Assembly (NCBI RefSeq): GCF_003121295.1
Contig: NZ_PHNC01000007.1
Location: 289,980 to 353,979, forward strand
From: Streptomyces orinoci
GTDB lineage: Bacteria > Actinomycetota > Actinomycetes > Streptomycetales > Streptomycetaceae
Length of the DNA: 64,000 nt
Direction of reading: 5' to 3'
Under the pieces are notes generated by a model that did no database searches, was not told the DNA's origin, and saw only the letters and a list, made by a program, of their open reading frames with translations. The position numbers and the translations under genes are program-made. This document shows positions 8,446-17,733 of this stretch, in pieces. Positions within the stretch are counted from its first letter, which is position 1; the number at the start of each line of letters is the position of its first letter.

Positions 8446-9711
8446 CTACGCCTGATGCCCTGAGCTGAAACCGGGTTCGACGGCAGCGTTCCGATCGTTT
8501 TCCGAGCGCGCCACGACCTCCGAGCGGGTCGCGGGAGCGGTCAGCACGCGCCGGCCCAGGACCAGCACCAGCAGCGCCGCGGCACCGCCGCCCACCGCGA
8601 CCCCGAACCCGGCCGGGACACCGCCCTGTTCGACGGCCGGGCCGGCGAGGGCGGTGCCGATGGAGGCGCCCACACCGAAGGAGGTCACCAGCCAGGAGAA
8701 GGCCTCGGTGACGGTGCCGCGCAGCGCATGCCGGTCCACCACCACAAAGGCACAGGCCAGCGAGGGCGCCAGGAACACACCGGCGACCCCGGCCAGCACC
8801 GTCATCCACAGCGCGCCGGGCACCAGCAGCAGCGGAAGGTAACCCAGGGCCAGCCCGGCGACCAGCACCCGCAGCCGCTGCTCGGGGCTGCCGGCCCACT
8901 GGCGGGCGCCGTAGACGCTGCCGCCGATCAGGGCGCCCACGCCCAGCGCGGAGAGCAGATAGCCGGCCACCGCGTCACCGCCGTGCTCCCCGCCGTAGGC
9001 CACCGCGGCCAGGGCGATGGAGCCCAGCGCGCAGCCTATGCAGAAGAAGGCGCCCAGCAGCACCAGCAGTCCCGGCGAGCGCAGCGCGCCCAGCCAGTGG
9101 GCCTCGCGCGGCTCGCTGCGCCACTGCCGGGAGGGCGGGGTGGTGACCACGGCCAGCGCGCCCAGCACCCCCAGCAGGCTGATGACGCCCAGCGCGGCGG
9201 CCGGGGACCACAGGCCCACCAGGCCGGTGATGATCAGCGGCCCGACCACGTACATCACTTCCTGGGCGATGGCGTCCAGGGAGTAGGCGGCGTGGATGCG
9301 CCCCTCGTCCTTGAGCACCGAGGGCCACAGGGCCCGCAGCCCGCCCTCCAGCGGCGGGGTGAAGAAACCGGAGACGATCATGGCGGCATAGGCCGCCGGC
9401 AGCGGGTCCAGGCCCAGGACGGCGAAGAGGGTCATGCCCAGCGCGGCCAGGGTGGCCGAGGGCAGCATCACCCGGGGCTGGCCATAGAGGTCCACGGCCC
9501 GGCCCAGCAGCGGCTGGCCCACCGCGTTGGCCACGCCATAGACCGCGGAGAGGGCGCTGGCCAGGCCGAGGCTGCCGCCCTCGGCGCGGACGAAGAGGAC
9601 GATCGCCAGCGCGGCGGTGGCATTGGGCAGCCGCCCCACCAGGGTGCCGGTGAGCAGTCGCGCCGCATGCCGCGTCTTGAGCATTTCGACGTATCCGCCG
9701 CCGCCCGCCAT
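8446..9711 (-). CDS. MFS transporter
   Basis: The 421-residue polytopic protein begins MAGGGGYVEMLKTRHAARLL and has about 12 hydrophobic helices, with loop motifs typical of the major facilitator superfamily (for example GQPLLGRAVDLYG between helices 2 and 3). The substrate cannot be inferred. The ATG at 9711 has a good AGAGGAAA ribosome site. It is divergent from a LacI-family gene, and the intergene holds a perfect inverted repeat, so repression by that neighbour is likely. pafA follows 9 bp downstream, so it may also be affected. Confidence 0.9.
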   Translation of the reverse strand: MAGGGGYVEMLKTRHAARLLTGTLVGRLPNATAALAIVLFVRAEGGSLGLASALSAVYGVANAVGQPLLGRAVDLYGQPRVMLPSATLAALGMTLFAVLGLDPLPAAYAAMIVSGFFTPPLEGGLRALWPSVLKDEGRIHAAYSLDAIAQEVMYVVGPLIITGLVGLWSPAAALGVISLLGVLGALAVVTTPPSRQWRSEPREAHWLGALRSPGLLVLLGAFFCIGCALGSIALAAVAYGGEHGGDAVAGYLLSALGVGALIGGSVYGARQWAGSPEQRLRVLVAGLALGYLPLLLVPGALWMTVLAGVAGVFLAPSLACAFVVVDRHALRGTVTEAFSWLVTSFGVGASIGTALAGPAVEQGGVPAGFGVAVGGGAAALLVLVLGRRVLTAPATRSEVVARSENDRNAAVEPGFSSGHQA

Positions 9712-9728
9712 CGTTTTCCTCTCGGTTT

Positions 9729-9755
9729 TACGTATAACCTTCGACGTTATACGTA
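9729..9755. promoter_or_regulatory. Perfect inverted-repeat operator between MFS and LacI-family genes
   Basis: TACGTATAAC (9729-9738) and GTTATACGTA (9746-9755) are exact reverse complements separated by 7 nt. The site is centred in the short AT-rich gap between divergent genes, 17 bp from the MFS start. This is where an autoregulating LacI-family repressor would bind. Confidence 0.75.
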
Positions 9756-9810
9756 CCATGACGGCAAGCTCACGGTCCAACCGTGTGCAGGTGAGAGGGG
9801 CGGAGGGGCC

Positions 9811-10881
9811 GTGACCGAAGTCGAGCGTGCCGGGGAACGCTGGCCCACCGTCCGGGGCACCCGGGCCGCCCCAGCCCGCGCCACCAGCCGGGATGTCGCC
9901 CGCGCGGCCGGAGTCTCCCAGGCCACCGTCTCCCTGGTGATGGGCGAGAAATGGCGCGGCCGGGTTTCCGAGCGGCGCGCCGAGGCGGTCCGCTCGGCCG
10001 CCCGCGCCCTGGGCTACCGGCCCAACCGCGCCGCCCGCGACCTGCGGCTGGGCCGCACCCGCACCGCCCTGCTGGTGGTGCCCGCGCTCACCAATGAGTT
10101 CTTCGCCCGGGTCTACGCGGGCGCCGCCCGGGTGGCCGGCGAGCATGGCGTGGGCGTGCTGCTCTACCCCTCCCTGGAGGGCATCGGCCAGGCCCGGGAC
10201 CCCTTCCCCTCGGCCCGGGCCACCCTGGACGGGGTCATCGCCTCCTCCATGGCGGCCGACGCCCTGACCGAGCTGCGCGAGGGCGACCTGCCACTGGTGA
10301 TGCTGGACAGCGACCCCGGCCGGGCCGAGGCGGCGGCCACCGTCAACTTCGACATCGCCGACGGCATACGGCAGGTCACCGGACATCTGCTGGCCCTGGG
10401 CCACCGCCGGATCGCCCACCTCGCGGCCGATGTGGACTCCTGGACCTTCCGGGTACGCGCCCAGGCGCTGGCCGAGGCGGTGCGCCGGGCCCCCGGCGCC
10501 GAGCTGACGGGCACCGAGACCGCCGCCCTGACCGTGGCGGCCGGGCGGGCCGCCGCCGAGCGGGCGCTGACCGGCCCCGGGCCCCGGCCCACCGCACTGG
10601 TCTGCGATGACGACATCCTGGCCGCGGGCGCCTGCAAGGCCGCCCGCCGGCTGGGCCTGCGGGTACCGGACGAGGTCTCGGTGACCGGCTTCGACGATCT
10701 GTCGCTGGCGACCGCGGTGGACCCGGAGCTGACCACCGTGCGGCTGCCCGCGGAGGCGGTGGGCGAGGCGGGTATGCGCACCCTGATGGCCGTACTGGAC
10801 CAGCGCCCGGCGCCCGGCGCCGCCCTGCCGGTGGAGCTGATAACCCGCGGCTCCACCGCCCGCCCCGCGCAGGCGAGTTGA
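9811..10881 (+). CDS. LacI-family transcriptional regulator
   Basis: The 356-residue protein starts at a GTG with GGAGGGG upstream. It has a LacI helix-turn-helix (about 24-45, TSRDVARAAGVSQATVSLVM), the hinge region RPNRAARDLRLGRT, and a periplasmic-binding-like ligand domain (about 85-345) ending GFDDLSLATAVDPELTTVRLP. Such proteins repress sugar or metabolite transport genes until an effector binds. The divergent MFS gene and the palindrome between them are the probable target. Confidence 0.92.
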   Translation: MTEVERAGERWPTVRGTRAAPARATSRDVARAAGVSQATVSLVMGEKWRGRVSERRAEAVRSAARALGYRPNRAARDLRLGRTRTALLVVPALTNEFFARVYAGAARVAGEHGVGVLLYPSLEGIGQARDPFPSARATLDGVIASSMAADALTELREGDLPLVMLDSDPGRAEAAATVNFDIADGIRQVTGHLLALGHRRIAHLAADVDSWTFRVRAQALAEAVRRAPGAELTGTETAALTVAAGRAAAERALTGPGPRPTALVCDDDILAAGACKAARRLGLRVPDEVSVTGFDDLSLATAVDPELTTVRLPAEAVGEAGMRTLMAVLDQRPAPGAALPVELITRGSTARPAQAS

Positions 10882-10892
10882 CGCCACGGCAA

Positions 10893-10945
10893 TGCCCCGG
10901 GCCCTGAACCGCGCGGTAGGGCCGCGTGGTTCAGGGCCCGGGGCA
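10893..10945. terminator. Bidirectional terminator between lacI-family gene and prcA
   Basis: An 18-bp perfect stem (TGCCCCGGGCCCTGAACC at 10893-10910 and its complement at 10928-10945) encloses a 17-nt loop that can pair further. It separates the convergent regulator and proteasome genes. Confidence 0.85.
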
Positions 10946-10959
10946 GGCAGCGGCAGGCG

Positions 10960-11715
10960 CTACTCCGCGCCGGAGCCCTCCTCCGGCTCCTCGGCGACGG
11001 CCGCGTCCGCGCCCGGCCCGTCCTCCAGCAGCCGCTGGAGCTGGCGGCCCAACAGCCGCTTGAACTTGCGCTGTTGCGGCCGCGTACGGTCCAGCACGGC
11101 CACCTCCAGCTGCTCGGCGGTCAGTGTGCGCTCACCGCCGTTGGTGTCCCGGGCCAGCGACTCCACGGCCAGCTTGAGCGCCTCGGAGAGGGTCATCCCG
11201 TCCCGGTGACGCTGGCCGAGGTAGTTGCTGATCTGGTCGGCGTTGCCGCCCACCGCCACCGAGCCGTGCTCGTCCACGATGGAGCCGTCGTGCGGCAGCC
11301 GGTAGATCTGGTCGTCCTCCGGCCCCTCCCCGACCTCGGCCACGATCAGCTCGACCTCATAGGGCTTCTCCCCCGCGCTGGAGAAGATGGTGCCCAGGGT
11401 CTGCGCATAGACATTGGCCAGGCCGCGGGCGGTGACATCGCCCCGGTCGTAGGTGTAGCCGCGCAGGTCCGCATAGCGCACCCCGCCGATGCGCAGATTC
11501 TCGAACTCGTTGTACTTGCCGACCGCCGCGAAGGCGATCCGGTCATAGATCTCGCTGACCTTGTGCAGGGCGCGGGACGGGTTCTCGGCGACGAAGACCA
11601 CGCCGTCGTTGTACTGGAGGACCACGACACTGCGGCCACGCGCGATGCCCTTGCGGGCGTACTCGGCGCGGTCGGCCATGGCCTGCTGGGGTGAGACGTA
11701 GAACGGCGTCGACAC
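10960..11715 (-). CDS. prcA: 20S proteasome subunit alpha
   Basis: The 251-residue protein has the alpha-subunit N-terminus ([22 protein letters not shown]) that forms the gate of the 20S core, followed by the Ntn fold without a catalytic threonine. The C-terminal 30 residues are acidic, as in other actinobacterial PrcA. It starts at GTG 11715 and lies 46 bp downstream of prcB, so the two are cotranscribed. The 20S core degrades pupylated substrates delivered by Arc. Confidence 0.97.
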   Translation of the reverse strand: MSTPFYVSPQQAMADRAEYARKGIARGRSVVVLQYNDGVVFVAENPSRALHKVSEIYDRIAFAAVGKYNEFENLRIGGVRYADLRGYTYDRGDVTARGLANVYAQTLGTIFSSAGEKPYEVELIVAEVGEGPEDDQIYRLPHDGSIVDEHGSVAVGGNADQISNYLGQRHRDGMTLSEALKLAVESLARDTNGGERTLTAEQLEVAVLDRTRPQQRKFKRLLGRQLQRLLEDGPGADAAVAEEPEEGSGAE

Positions 11716-11761
11716 CGGTTATCCGTCCCTTTCTGTCAGTGGCGAATACATCCCGGAAGCC

Positions 11762-12607
11762 CTAGAGCAGCGCGGCCCGCGGACCGTCCGGCTCCTGGAG
11801 CCGGCGCTCATGGATCGCCCGGACGATCTCCGAGCACTGGTCCTCGGTCAGCCGCCGGAACCCCTCGTCGGTGATCACGGTGACGATCGGGAAGATCCGT
11901 CGCGCCAGATCCGGGCCGCCGGTCGCCGAGTCGTCGTCCGCGGCGTCATAGAGCGCCTGGACGACCAGGGTGGTGGCCTGCTCCTCGGTCAGGTCCTCGC
12001 GGAAGAGCTTCTTCAGCGCCCCCCGGGCGAAGAGCGAACCGGAGCCGGTGGCCGCGTAACCCTGCTCCTCGGAGCGCCCGCCGGTGACGTCATAGGAGAA
12101 GATCCGGCCCTTCTGCCGGTCCGCATCCCAGCCGGCGAACAGCGGGACCACGGCCAGGCCCTGCATCGCCATGCCCAGGTTGCTGCGGATCATCGTGGAC
12201 AGCCGGTTGGCCTTGCCTTCCAGCGAGAGCGGGACGCCCTCCACCTTCTCGAAGTGCTCCAGTTCCAGCTGGAAGAGCTTGACCATCTCCACGGCGAGGC
12301 CGGCGGTGCCGGCGATGCCCACGGCCGAGTACTCATCGGCCGGGAAGACCTTCTCGATATCGCGCTGGGCGATGACATTGCCCATGGTGGCCCGCCGGTC
12401 GCCCGCCAGCACCACCCCGCCGGGGAAGGAGGCCGCGACGATGGTGGTGCCATGCGGGATCTCCAGAGCTCCCTTGACCGGCGGCAGCGGCCGGTTGCCC
12501 GGCAGCAGCTCCGGCGCGTGGCTGCCGAGGAAGTCCATAAAGGAGGACGAGCCCGGCGTCAGGAAGGCAGCTGGTAGACGCCCGGTGCTACGAGGGTTGG
12601 CTTCCAC
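11762..12607 (-). CDS. prcB: 20S proteasome subunit beta
   Basis: The 281-residue precursor starts at GTG 12607 ([15 protein letters not shown]). A 53-residue propeptide ends at HG before [11 protein letters not shown], so autocatalytic cleavage would expose Thr54 as the catalytic nucleophile. The DRRAT and GTAG blocks of the Ntn hydrolase are present. The first 49 nt overlap, in another frame, the displaced 3' end of the endonuclease VII-like gene. PrcB pairs with PrcA in the 28-subunit core. Confidence 0.97.
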   Translation of the reverse strand: MEANPRSTGRLPAAFLTPGSSSFMDFLGSHAPELLPGNRPLPPVKGALEIPHGTTIVAASFPGGVVLAGDRRATMGNVIAQRDIEKVFPADEYSAVGIAGTAGLAVEMVKLFQLELEHFEKVEGVPLSLEGKANRLSTMIRSNLGMAMQGLAVVPLFAGWDADRQKGRIFSYDVTGGRSEEQGYAATGSGSLFARGALKKLFREDLTEEQATTLVVQALYDAADDDSATGGPDLARRIFPIVTVITDEGFRRLTEDQCSEIVRAIHERRLQEPDGPRAALL

Positions 12608-13148
12608 ACGTTTCCTTCCAGGTAAGCGATGGCCCGGCGCAGGCGCCGGGATCGTCGTTCAACTTGCCGAGTGCCGAATTGCAGTTGAAGCACAGTACGC
12701 CACGGACCTTACCTGTCTCGTGGCAATGATCCACATGGGCTGCGGGGGCCACCAGGCGGATACGGCAGACCCCTACCTGCTCTGCGATCATCTCGTCTCG
12801 CTCGGCTTGGGTGATTCCGTAGGTGCGCCTGAGATGGCCCGAGCGGCCGGCGTCGGCCCGGCATGTCTTGCAAGCGGTTGCCAAGCCATCGGAGGCGGAG
12901 GCGTTGCGATGCCACGCGGAGTGCGGCCTGGTTACCCCGCAACGCAGGCAGTGCTTGTGCCCTTCGGACACATCCACCCTTGGGCGAACCCTTTTGCCCA
13001 GCAGTACCTGACGCTTGCGATGGTACTCAGCCACGCAGTCGCGACAGTGCCGCTGCAAGCCGTCCGGGTTCGACCTCTTGACCGCGAAGCACGTGCGCGG
13101 TTTGTCCTGGCCACAACCCGCGCACCGCTTCGTCTCCGCGCCCTTCAC
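12588..13148 (-). CDS. Endonuclease VII-like (HNH) protein, C-terminally frameshifted and missing one zinc cysteine
   Basis: The 186-codon ORF from GTG 13148 has two N-terminal Cys-rich zinc knuckles (CAGCGQ...CRDC and CLRCG...CKTC) and a recombination endonuclease VII domain ([26 protein letters not shown]). Two defects are seen. The first metal pair normally reads CxxC; here it reads CRIR, a Cys-to-Arg change. After NDDP the frame changes: the shifted frame on the same strand continues [21 protein letters not shown] to VYQLPS and stops at 12559-12561, the expected C-terminus. One base has been lost (or two gained) near 12647-12652. The gene lies between pup and prcB, a place it also holds in other streptomycetes (from memory). 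Confidence 0.75.
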   Translation of the reverse strand: MKGAETKRCAGCGQDKPRTCFAVKRSNPDGLQRHCRDCVAEYHRKRQVLLGKRVRPRVDVSEGHKHCLRCGVTRPHSAWHRNASASDGLATACKTCRADAGRSGHLRRTYGITQAERDEMIAEQVGVCRIRLVAPAAHVDHCHETGKVRGVLCFNCNSALGKLNDDPGACAGPSLTWKETCGSQPS

Positions 13149-13159
13149 CCAACCCCCAG

Positions 13160-13188
13160 ACCTTCGATTCGAAGGTGAAATCGCGATT
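13160..13188. repeat. Two adjacent palindromes between pup and the endonuclease VII-like gene
   Basis: ACCTTCGA-T-TCGAAGGT (13160-13176) and AATCGCGATT (13179-13188) sit in the 47-bp gap downstream of the pup stop. They could be an operator, a short transcript-stabilising hairpin or chance. Confidence 0.4.
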
Positions 13189-13195
13189 CGGAGCC

Positions 13196-13414
13196 CTATT
13201 CGCCGCCCTTTTGAACGAATGACCTCACGAAGTCCTCCGCATTCTCCTCGAGGACATCATCAATCTCATCCAGCACCGAATCCACGTCGTCCGACAGTTT
13301 CTCGTGCCGCTCCTTGAGGTCCTCCGAAGCCTGCGCGTCCTGCGCCTGCTCCTCCACCTCCTCCGTCGAGCGCGTGGCCTTCTGCTGTCCGCCGCCGGTG
13401 TCCTTGGTCGCCAT
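13196..13414 (-). CDS. pup: Prokaryotic ubiquitin-like protein Pup (C-terminal GGE)
   Basis: The 72-residue protein, MATKDTGGGQQKATRSTEEV and onward, is acidic and largely disordered with a coiled helical centre (about 21-58) that binds Arc. It ends FVQKGGE, with Glu encoded by GAA before the TAG stop. Pup is the protein tag that PafA joins to lysines through its C-terminal Glu. Where the gene encodes Gln, Dop must first deamidate it; here Glu is encoded directly. The in-frame extension to 13540 is not Pup-like and is rejected. It lies between dop and the endonuclease VII-like gene. Confidence 0.96.
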   Translation of the reverse strand: MATKDTGGGQQKATRSTEEVEEQAQDAQASEDLKERHEKLSDDVDSVLDEIDDVLEENAEDFVRSFVQKGGE

Positions 13415-13578
13415 ACCCCTCACCCCGCTCGTTCGACGTGCAAGATCGGACGTACATTTCCTGACCCTACAAGCCGGGGCCGACATCGGCTCCGTACTTG
13501 CTCCAACGCCCGGGAACCACCCTGATGATTCCCGGAACACCTCTGTCTCAGACGCTCGGCCGCCCGGCCCCTCGCCGC

Positions 13579-15090
13579 TCAGCCGCCCGACAGCACCCGT
13601 ACCAGCTCCTCCGCCGTGCGGCAGCGGTCCAGCAGCTCCTTGACGTGGTTGCGGGTGCCGCGCAGCGGTTCCAGGGTGGGCACCCGCTGCAGGGAGTCCC
13701 GGCCGGGCAGATCGAAGATCACCGAGTCCCAGGAGGCCGCGGCCACATCGTCCGCGTACTGCTCCAGGCAGCGGCCGCGGAAATAGGCCCTGGTGTCCTC
13801 CGGGGGCGCCGTGCAGGCCCGTTCCACCTCGCTCTCGTCCAGCAGCCGCTTGATCCGGCCGCGCGCCGCCAGGCGGTTGTACAGGCCCTTGTCCGGCCGT
13901 ACATCGGCGTACTGGAGATCCACCAGGTGCAGCCGGGCCGCGTCCCAGCCCAGGCCGTCCCGGCGCCGGTAGCCCTCCAGCAGCTCCCGCTTGGCCACCC
14001 AGTCCAGCTCGCCGGACAGACTCATCGGGTCGCTCTCCAGCCGGGTCAGCACATCCTCCCAGCGGGCCAGGACGTCCTTGGTCTGCTCGTCGGCGTCCGC
14101 GCCCAGCCGGTCCTCCACATGCTTGCGGGCCAGCTCGAAGTACTCCATCTGCAACTGCACCGCGGTCAGCGTGCGCCCGCTGCGCAGGGTGATCAGCCGG
14201 CGCAGCGTGGGGTCATGGCTGACCTGGTGCAGGGTGCGCACCGGCTGGTCGATGGCGAAGTCGGCGGAGATGAAGCCGTCCTCGATCATGGACAGCACCA
14301 GCGAGGTGGTGCCCAGCTTGAGGTAGGTGGAGATCTCGGAGAGATTGGCGTCGCCGATGATCACATGCAGCCGGCGGTACTTCTCGGCGTCCGCGTGCGG
14401 CTCGTCCCGGGTGTTGATGATGGGCCGCTTGAGGGTGGTCTCCAGCCCGACCTCCACCTCGAAGTAGTCGGCCCGCTGGCTGATCTGGAAGCCGTGCTCC
14501 CGGCCGTCCTGGCCGATGCCCACCCGGCCGGCGCCGGTGACCACCTGGCGGGAGACGAAGAAGGGCGTCAGATGGCGCACGATGTCCGAGAAGGGGGTGT
14601 CCCGCTTCATCAGGTAGTTCTCATGTGTGCCGTAGCTGGCGCCCTTGTTGTCGGTGTTGTTCTTGTAGAGGTGGATCGGCTGGGCACCGGGCAGCCGGGC
14701 GGCCCGCTCGGCGGCCTGCGCCATGATCCGCTCCCCCGCCTTGTCCCACAGGACCGCGTCCCGGGGATTGGTGATCTCCGGGGAGCTGTATTCGGGGTGG
14801 GCGTGGTCCACATAGAGCCGGGCGCCATTGGTGAGGATGACATTGGCCAGGCCGATGTCCTCGTCGGTGAGCTGGCTGGCGTCCGCGGCCTCACGGGCGA
14901 GGTCGAAGCCACGGGCGTCCCGCAGCGGATTCTCCTCCTCGAAGTCCCAGCGGGCACGGCGTGCCCGTTGCATCGCGGCCGCGTAGGCGTTGACGATCTG
15001 GGACGAGGTGAGCATGGCATTGGCGTTCGGGTGACCGGGGACGGAGATCCCGTACTCCGTCTCAATGCCCATTACTCGCCGTACGGTCAT
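13579..15090 (-). CDS. dop: Deamidase/depupylase Dop
   Basis: The 503-residue paralogue of PafA starts [20 protein letters not shown]. It has the same glutamine-synthetase-like fold with blocks [35 protein letters not shown] and IGDANLSE. Dop deamidates Pup-Gln and cleaves Pup from conjugates. Because this Pup ends in Glu, the main remaining job is depupylation. Length is normal. It lies 164 bp upstream of pup on the same strand. Confidence 0.96.
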   Translation of the reverse strand: MTVRRVMGIETEYGISVPGHPNANAMLTSSQIVNAYAAAMQRARRARWDFEEENPLRDARGFDLAREAADASQLTDEDIGLANVILTNGARLYVDHAHPEYSSPEITNPRDAVLWDKAGERIMAQAAERAARLPGAQPIHLYKNNTDNKGASYGTHENYLMKRDTPFSDIVRHLTPFFVSRQVVTGAGRVGIGQDGREHGFQISQRADYFEVEVGLETTLKRPIINTRDEPHADAEKYRRLHVIIGDANLSEISTYLKLGTTSLVLSMIEDGFISADFAIDQPVRTLHQVSHDPTLRRLITLRSGRTLTAVQLQMEYFELARKHVEDRLGADADEQTKDVLARWEDVLTRLESDPMSLSGELDWVAKRELLEGYRRRDGLGWDAARLHLVDLQYADVRPDKGLYNRLAARGRIKRLLDESEVERACTAPPEDTRAYFRGRCLEQYADDVAAASWDSVIFDLPGRDSLQRVPTLEPLRGTRNHVKELLDRCRTAEELVRVLSGG

Positions 15091-15382
15091 GCGGCCCTCC
15101 TTGCCCGGCGCCCCCTGGTGGGTTCGGCGCTCAAGTACCGCTGCGCATCCGATCCGTGTACGGTCCGCGATCCCCCACTGCGCTTCGCGGCGGTACCGCA
15201 GAGCCTAGAACGGCTTTGCGGTGGTGGGGAGATCATTACAGTCATTGCTCCGGTTCGTGCCGCTCGGCGTGGACCAACGTGTTCAACGTCTTCCCAGGCG
15301 TAAAACACGTCCGGCCGCGGAGTCCCCGGACCGGCCCGCCAGGGGCGGGTGGTCCGGGGACATCCGCAGCCGGACGGGGCTG

Positions 15383-17149
15383 TTACAGGTACTGGCCGGT
15401 ATTGGCCACCGTGTCGATGGAACGCCCGGTGTCCGCGCCCTGCTTCCCGGTGACCAGGGTGCGGATGAAGACGATCCGCTCGCCCTTCTTTCCGGAGATA
15501 CGGGCCCAGTCGTCCGGGTTGGTGGTGTTGGGCAGGTCCTCGTTCTCCTTGAACTCGTCCACGCAGGCCGCCAGCAGGTGGGAGACCCGCAGGCCCTTCT
15601 GGTCGTGGTCGAGATAGGCCTTGATCGCCATCTTCTTGGCCCGGTCCACAATGTTCTGGATCATGGCGCCGGAGTTGAAGTCCTTGAAGTAGAGCACTTC
15701 CTTGTCACCGTTGGCATAGGTGACCTCGAGGAAGCGGTTCTCCTCGGACTCGGCGTACATCTGCTCCACCACCGACTGGATCATGCCGTCCACGGTGGCC
15801 CTGGCGTCCCCGCCGTGCTCGGCGAGGTCGTCGGCGTGCAGCGGCAGGTTCTCGGTGAGGTATTTGGAGAAGATGTCCTTGGCGGCCTCGGCGTCCGGAC
15901 GCTCGATCTTGATCTTCACATCGAGGCGGCCGGGGCGCAGGATCGCGGGGTCGATCATGTCCTCGCGGTTGGAGGCGCCGATGACGATGACGTTCTCCAG
16001 CCCCTCCACACCGTCGATCTCGGAGAGCAGCTGCGGGACGATGGTGTTCTCCACGTCCGAGCTGACCCCGGAGCCGCGGGTGCGGAACAGCGAGTCCATC
16101 TCGTCGAAGAAGACGATCACCGGCGTGCCCTCGCTGGCCTTCTCCCGGGCGCGCTGGAAGATCAGCCGGATGTGCCGCTCGGTCTCGCCGACGTACTTGT
16201 TGAGCAGCTCGGGGCCCTTGATGTTGAGGAAGAAGCTCTTCCCCGCGGGCTTGCCGGTGACCTCGGCGACCTTCTTGGCAAGGGAGTTGGCCACCGCCTT
16301 GGCGATCAGCGTCTTGCCGCAGCCGGGCGGGCCGTAGAGCAGAACACCCTTGGGCGGCCGGAGTTGGTGCTCCTTAAACAGGTCGGGGTAGAGGTAGGGG
16401 AGTTCGACCGCGTCGCGGATCAGCTCGATCTGGTTGCCCAGGCCGCCGATCTTTGTGTAGTCGATGTCCGGTACCTCTTCGAGGACGAGCTCCTCGACCT
16501 CGCTCTTGGGGATCACCTCGTAGACATAGCCGGAGCGGGGCTCCAGCAGCAGGGCGTCGCCGGGGCGGATGGTGGTGTCCAGCAGCGGCTCGGCGAGCCT
16601 GACCACCCGCTCCTCGTCGGTGTGCCCGATCACCAGGGCGCGTTCGCCGCCCTCCAGGATCTCCTTGAGGGTGACGATGTCCCCGGCGCGCTCGAAGGCC
16701 ATGGCCTCGACCACATTGAGGGCTTCGTTGAGCATGACCTCCTGGCCGGGCCTGAGCTCGCCCGCGTCCACACTGGGGCTGACGTTCACCCGCAGCTTGC
16801 GGCCACCGGTGAAGATGTCCACCGTGCCGTCCTCGTTGTTCTGCAGGAAGACACCGAAGCCGGCGGGCGGCTGGGCGAGCCGGTCAACCTCTTCCTTGAG
16901 GGCCACGATCTGATCGCGGGCCTCACGCAGGGTGTTGGCGAGCCGCTCGTTCTGAGCGGACACCCCGGCCAGGTTGGTCTGGAGCTCGACGATCCGCTCT
17001 TCGAGAATCCTCGTGTGACGCGGAGAGTCGGCGAGCTTCCGCCGCAGGACGGCGATCTCCTGCTCGAGATAGGCAACCTGGCCCGCGGGGTCGTCGGACC
17101 CCCGCCCCGGCCGGATGCCGCGGTTGTTGTCGTCGTCGTGGGCTGCCAC
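15383..17149 (-). CDS. arc: Proteasome-associated AAA ATPase Arc/Mpa
   Basis: The 588-residue protein from GTG 17149 ([16 protein letters not shown]), with a strong GGAGGAGG 8 nt upstream, has an N-terminal coiled coil (about 20-75) that captures Pup. Two OB-fold domains (about 80-220) follow, then an AAA module with Walker A GPPGCGKT (about 272-280) and Walker [11 protein letters not shown] (about 343-352). It ends GQYL, the C-terminal motif that docks on the 20S alpha ring and opens the gate. Arc unfolds pupylated proteins. An upstream in-frame ATG at 17167 is less likely because the ribosome site would lie inside it. Confidence 0.97.
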   Translation of the reverse strand: MAAHDDDNNRGIRPGRGSDDPAGQVAYLEQEIAVLRRKLADSPRHTRILEERIVELQTNLAGVSAQNERLANTLREARDQIVALKEEVDRLAQPPAGFGVFLQNNEDGTVDIFTGGRKLRVNVSPSVDAGELRPGQEVMLNEALNVVEAMAFERAGDIVTLKEILEGGERALVIGHTDEERVVRLAEPLLDTTIRPGDALLLEPRSGYVYEVIPKSEVEELVLEEVPDIDYTKIGGLGNQIELIRDAVELPYLYPDLFKEHQLRPPKGVLLYGPPGCGKTLIAKAVANSLAKKVAEVTGKPAGKSFFLNIKGPELLNKYVGETERHIRLIFQRAREKASEGTPVIVFFDEMDSLFRTRGSGVSSDVENTIVPQLLSEIDGVEGLENVIVIGASNREDMIDPAILRPGRLDVKIKIERPDAEAAKDIFSKYLTENLPLHADDLAEHGGDARATVDGMIQSVVEQMYAESEENRFLEVTYANGDKEVLYFKDFNSGAMIQNIVDRAKKMAIKAYLDHDQKGLRVSHLLAACVDEFKENEDLPNTTNPDDWARISGKKGERIVFIRTLVTGKQGADTGRSIDTVANTGQYL

Positions 17150-17167
17150 GGTCCTCACCTCCTCCAA

Positions 17168-17393
17168 GGGGAGCTGGACGCTTCCTGACCCTACCTGGGC
17201 CGGTGCAGGTTGAAACCCCTAGATCACAAACCCGGTAGGAGTGTGTCCGATCTTCACCCTTGCGCACGTCCTCACGTGAGGGGAATACCCACCCATCAAC
17301 ATCGGAAAGCGGGCGGTTGTATCGTCAAGACGGTCAACACCCGTCAGTGCTGGCTCTAATTGGTTCATCGCAGGGAGAGGAACGGCAGTCGAG
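17168..17393. other. Divergent intergenic region between arc and ferredoxin
   Basis: About 230 bp without a gene, presumed to hold the divergent promoters of arc and the ferredoxin gene. No clear operator or RNA structure was recognised. Confidence 0.4.
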
Positions 17394-17705
17394 ATGACCG
17401 TGCAGAACGAAGGCCCGGCAGCCGTCGCCGAGGAAGCCCTCGAGGTGTGGATCGACCAGGATCTGTGCACCGGGGACGGCATCTGTGCGCAGTACGCGCC
17501 GGAGGTCTTCGAGCTGGACATCGACGGTCTGGCCTATGTGAAGAGCCCCGACGACGAGTTGCTGCAGGACAAGGGCGCCACCACCCCCGTTCCGCTGGCC
17601 CTGTTGACCGATGTCCGGGACTCCGCCAAGGACTGCCCGGGGGACTGCATCCACGTACGGCGCGTATCGGACAAGGTCGAGGTCTACGGCCCGGACGCCG
17701 AGTGA
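17394..17705 (+). CDS. Ferredoxin (single-cluster, 3Fe-4S/4Fe-4S type)
   Basis: The 103-residue acidic protein has a cluster motif C-x5-C (LCTGDGIC, about 25-32) and a distal CP (DCPGDCI, near residue 83), the pattern of small actinobacterial ferredoxins that often serve cytochrome P450s. A long insertion separates the two Cys groups. No P450 or reductase gene lies near it, so the electron partner is unknown. AGGGAGAGG precedes the ATG. Confidence 0.88.
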   Translation: MTVQNEGPAAVAEEALEVWIDQDLCTGDGICAQYAPEVFELDIDGLAYVKSPDDELLQDKGATTPVPLALLTDVRDSAKDCPGDCIHVRRVSDKVEVYGPDAE

Positions 17706-17733
17706 GGCACCGGGCGAAGCGCTGAGTGACCCC

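Noticed and set aside
15087..15308. 73-codon minus-strand ORF between dop and arc
   Set aside because: It has poor codon bias, no ribosome site and no similarity to a known fold.
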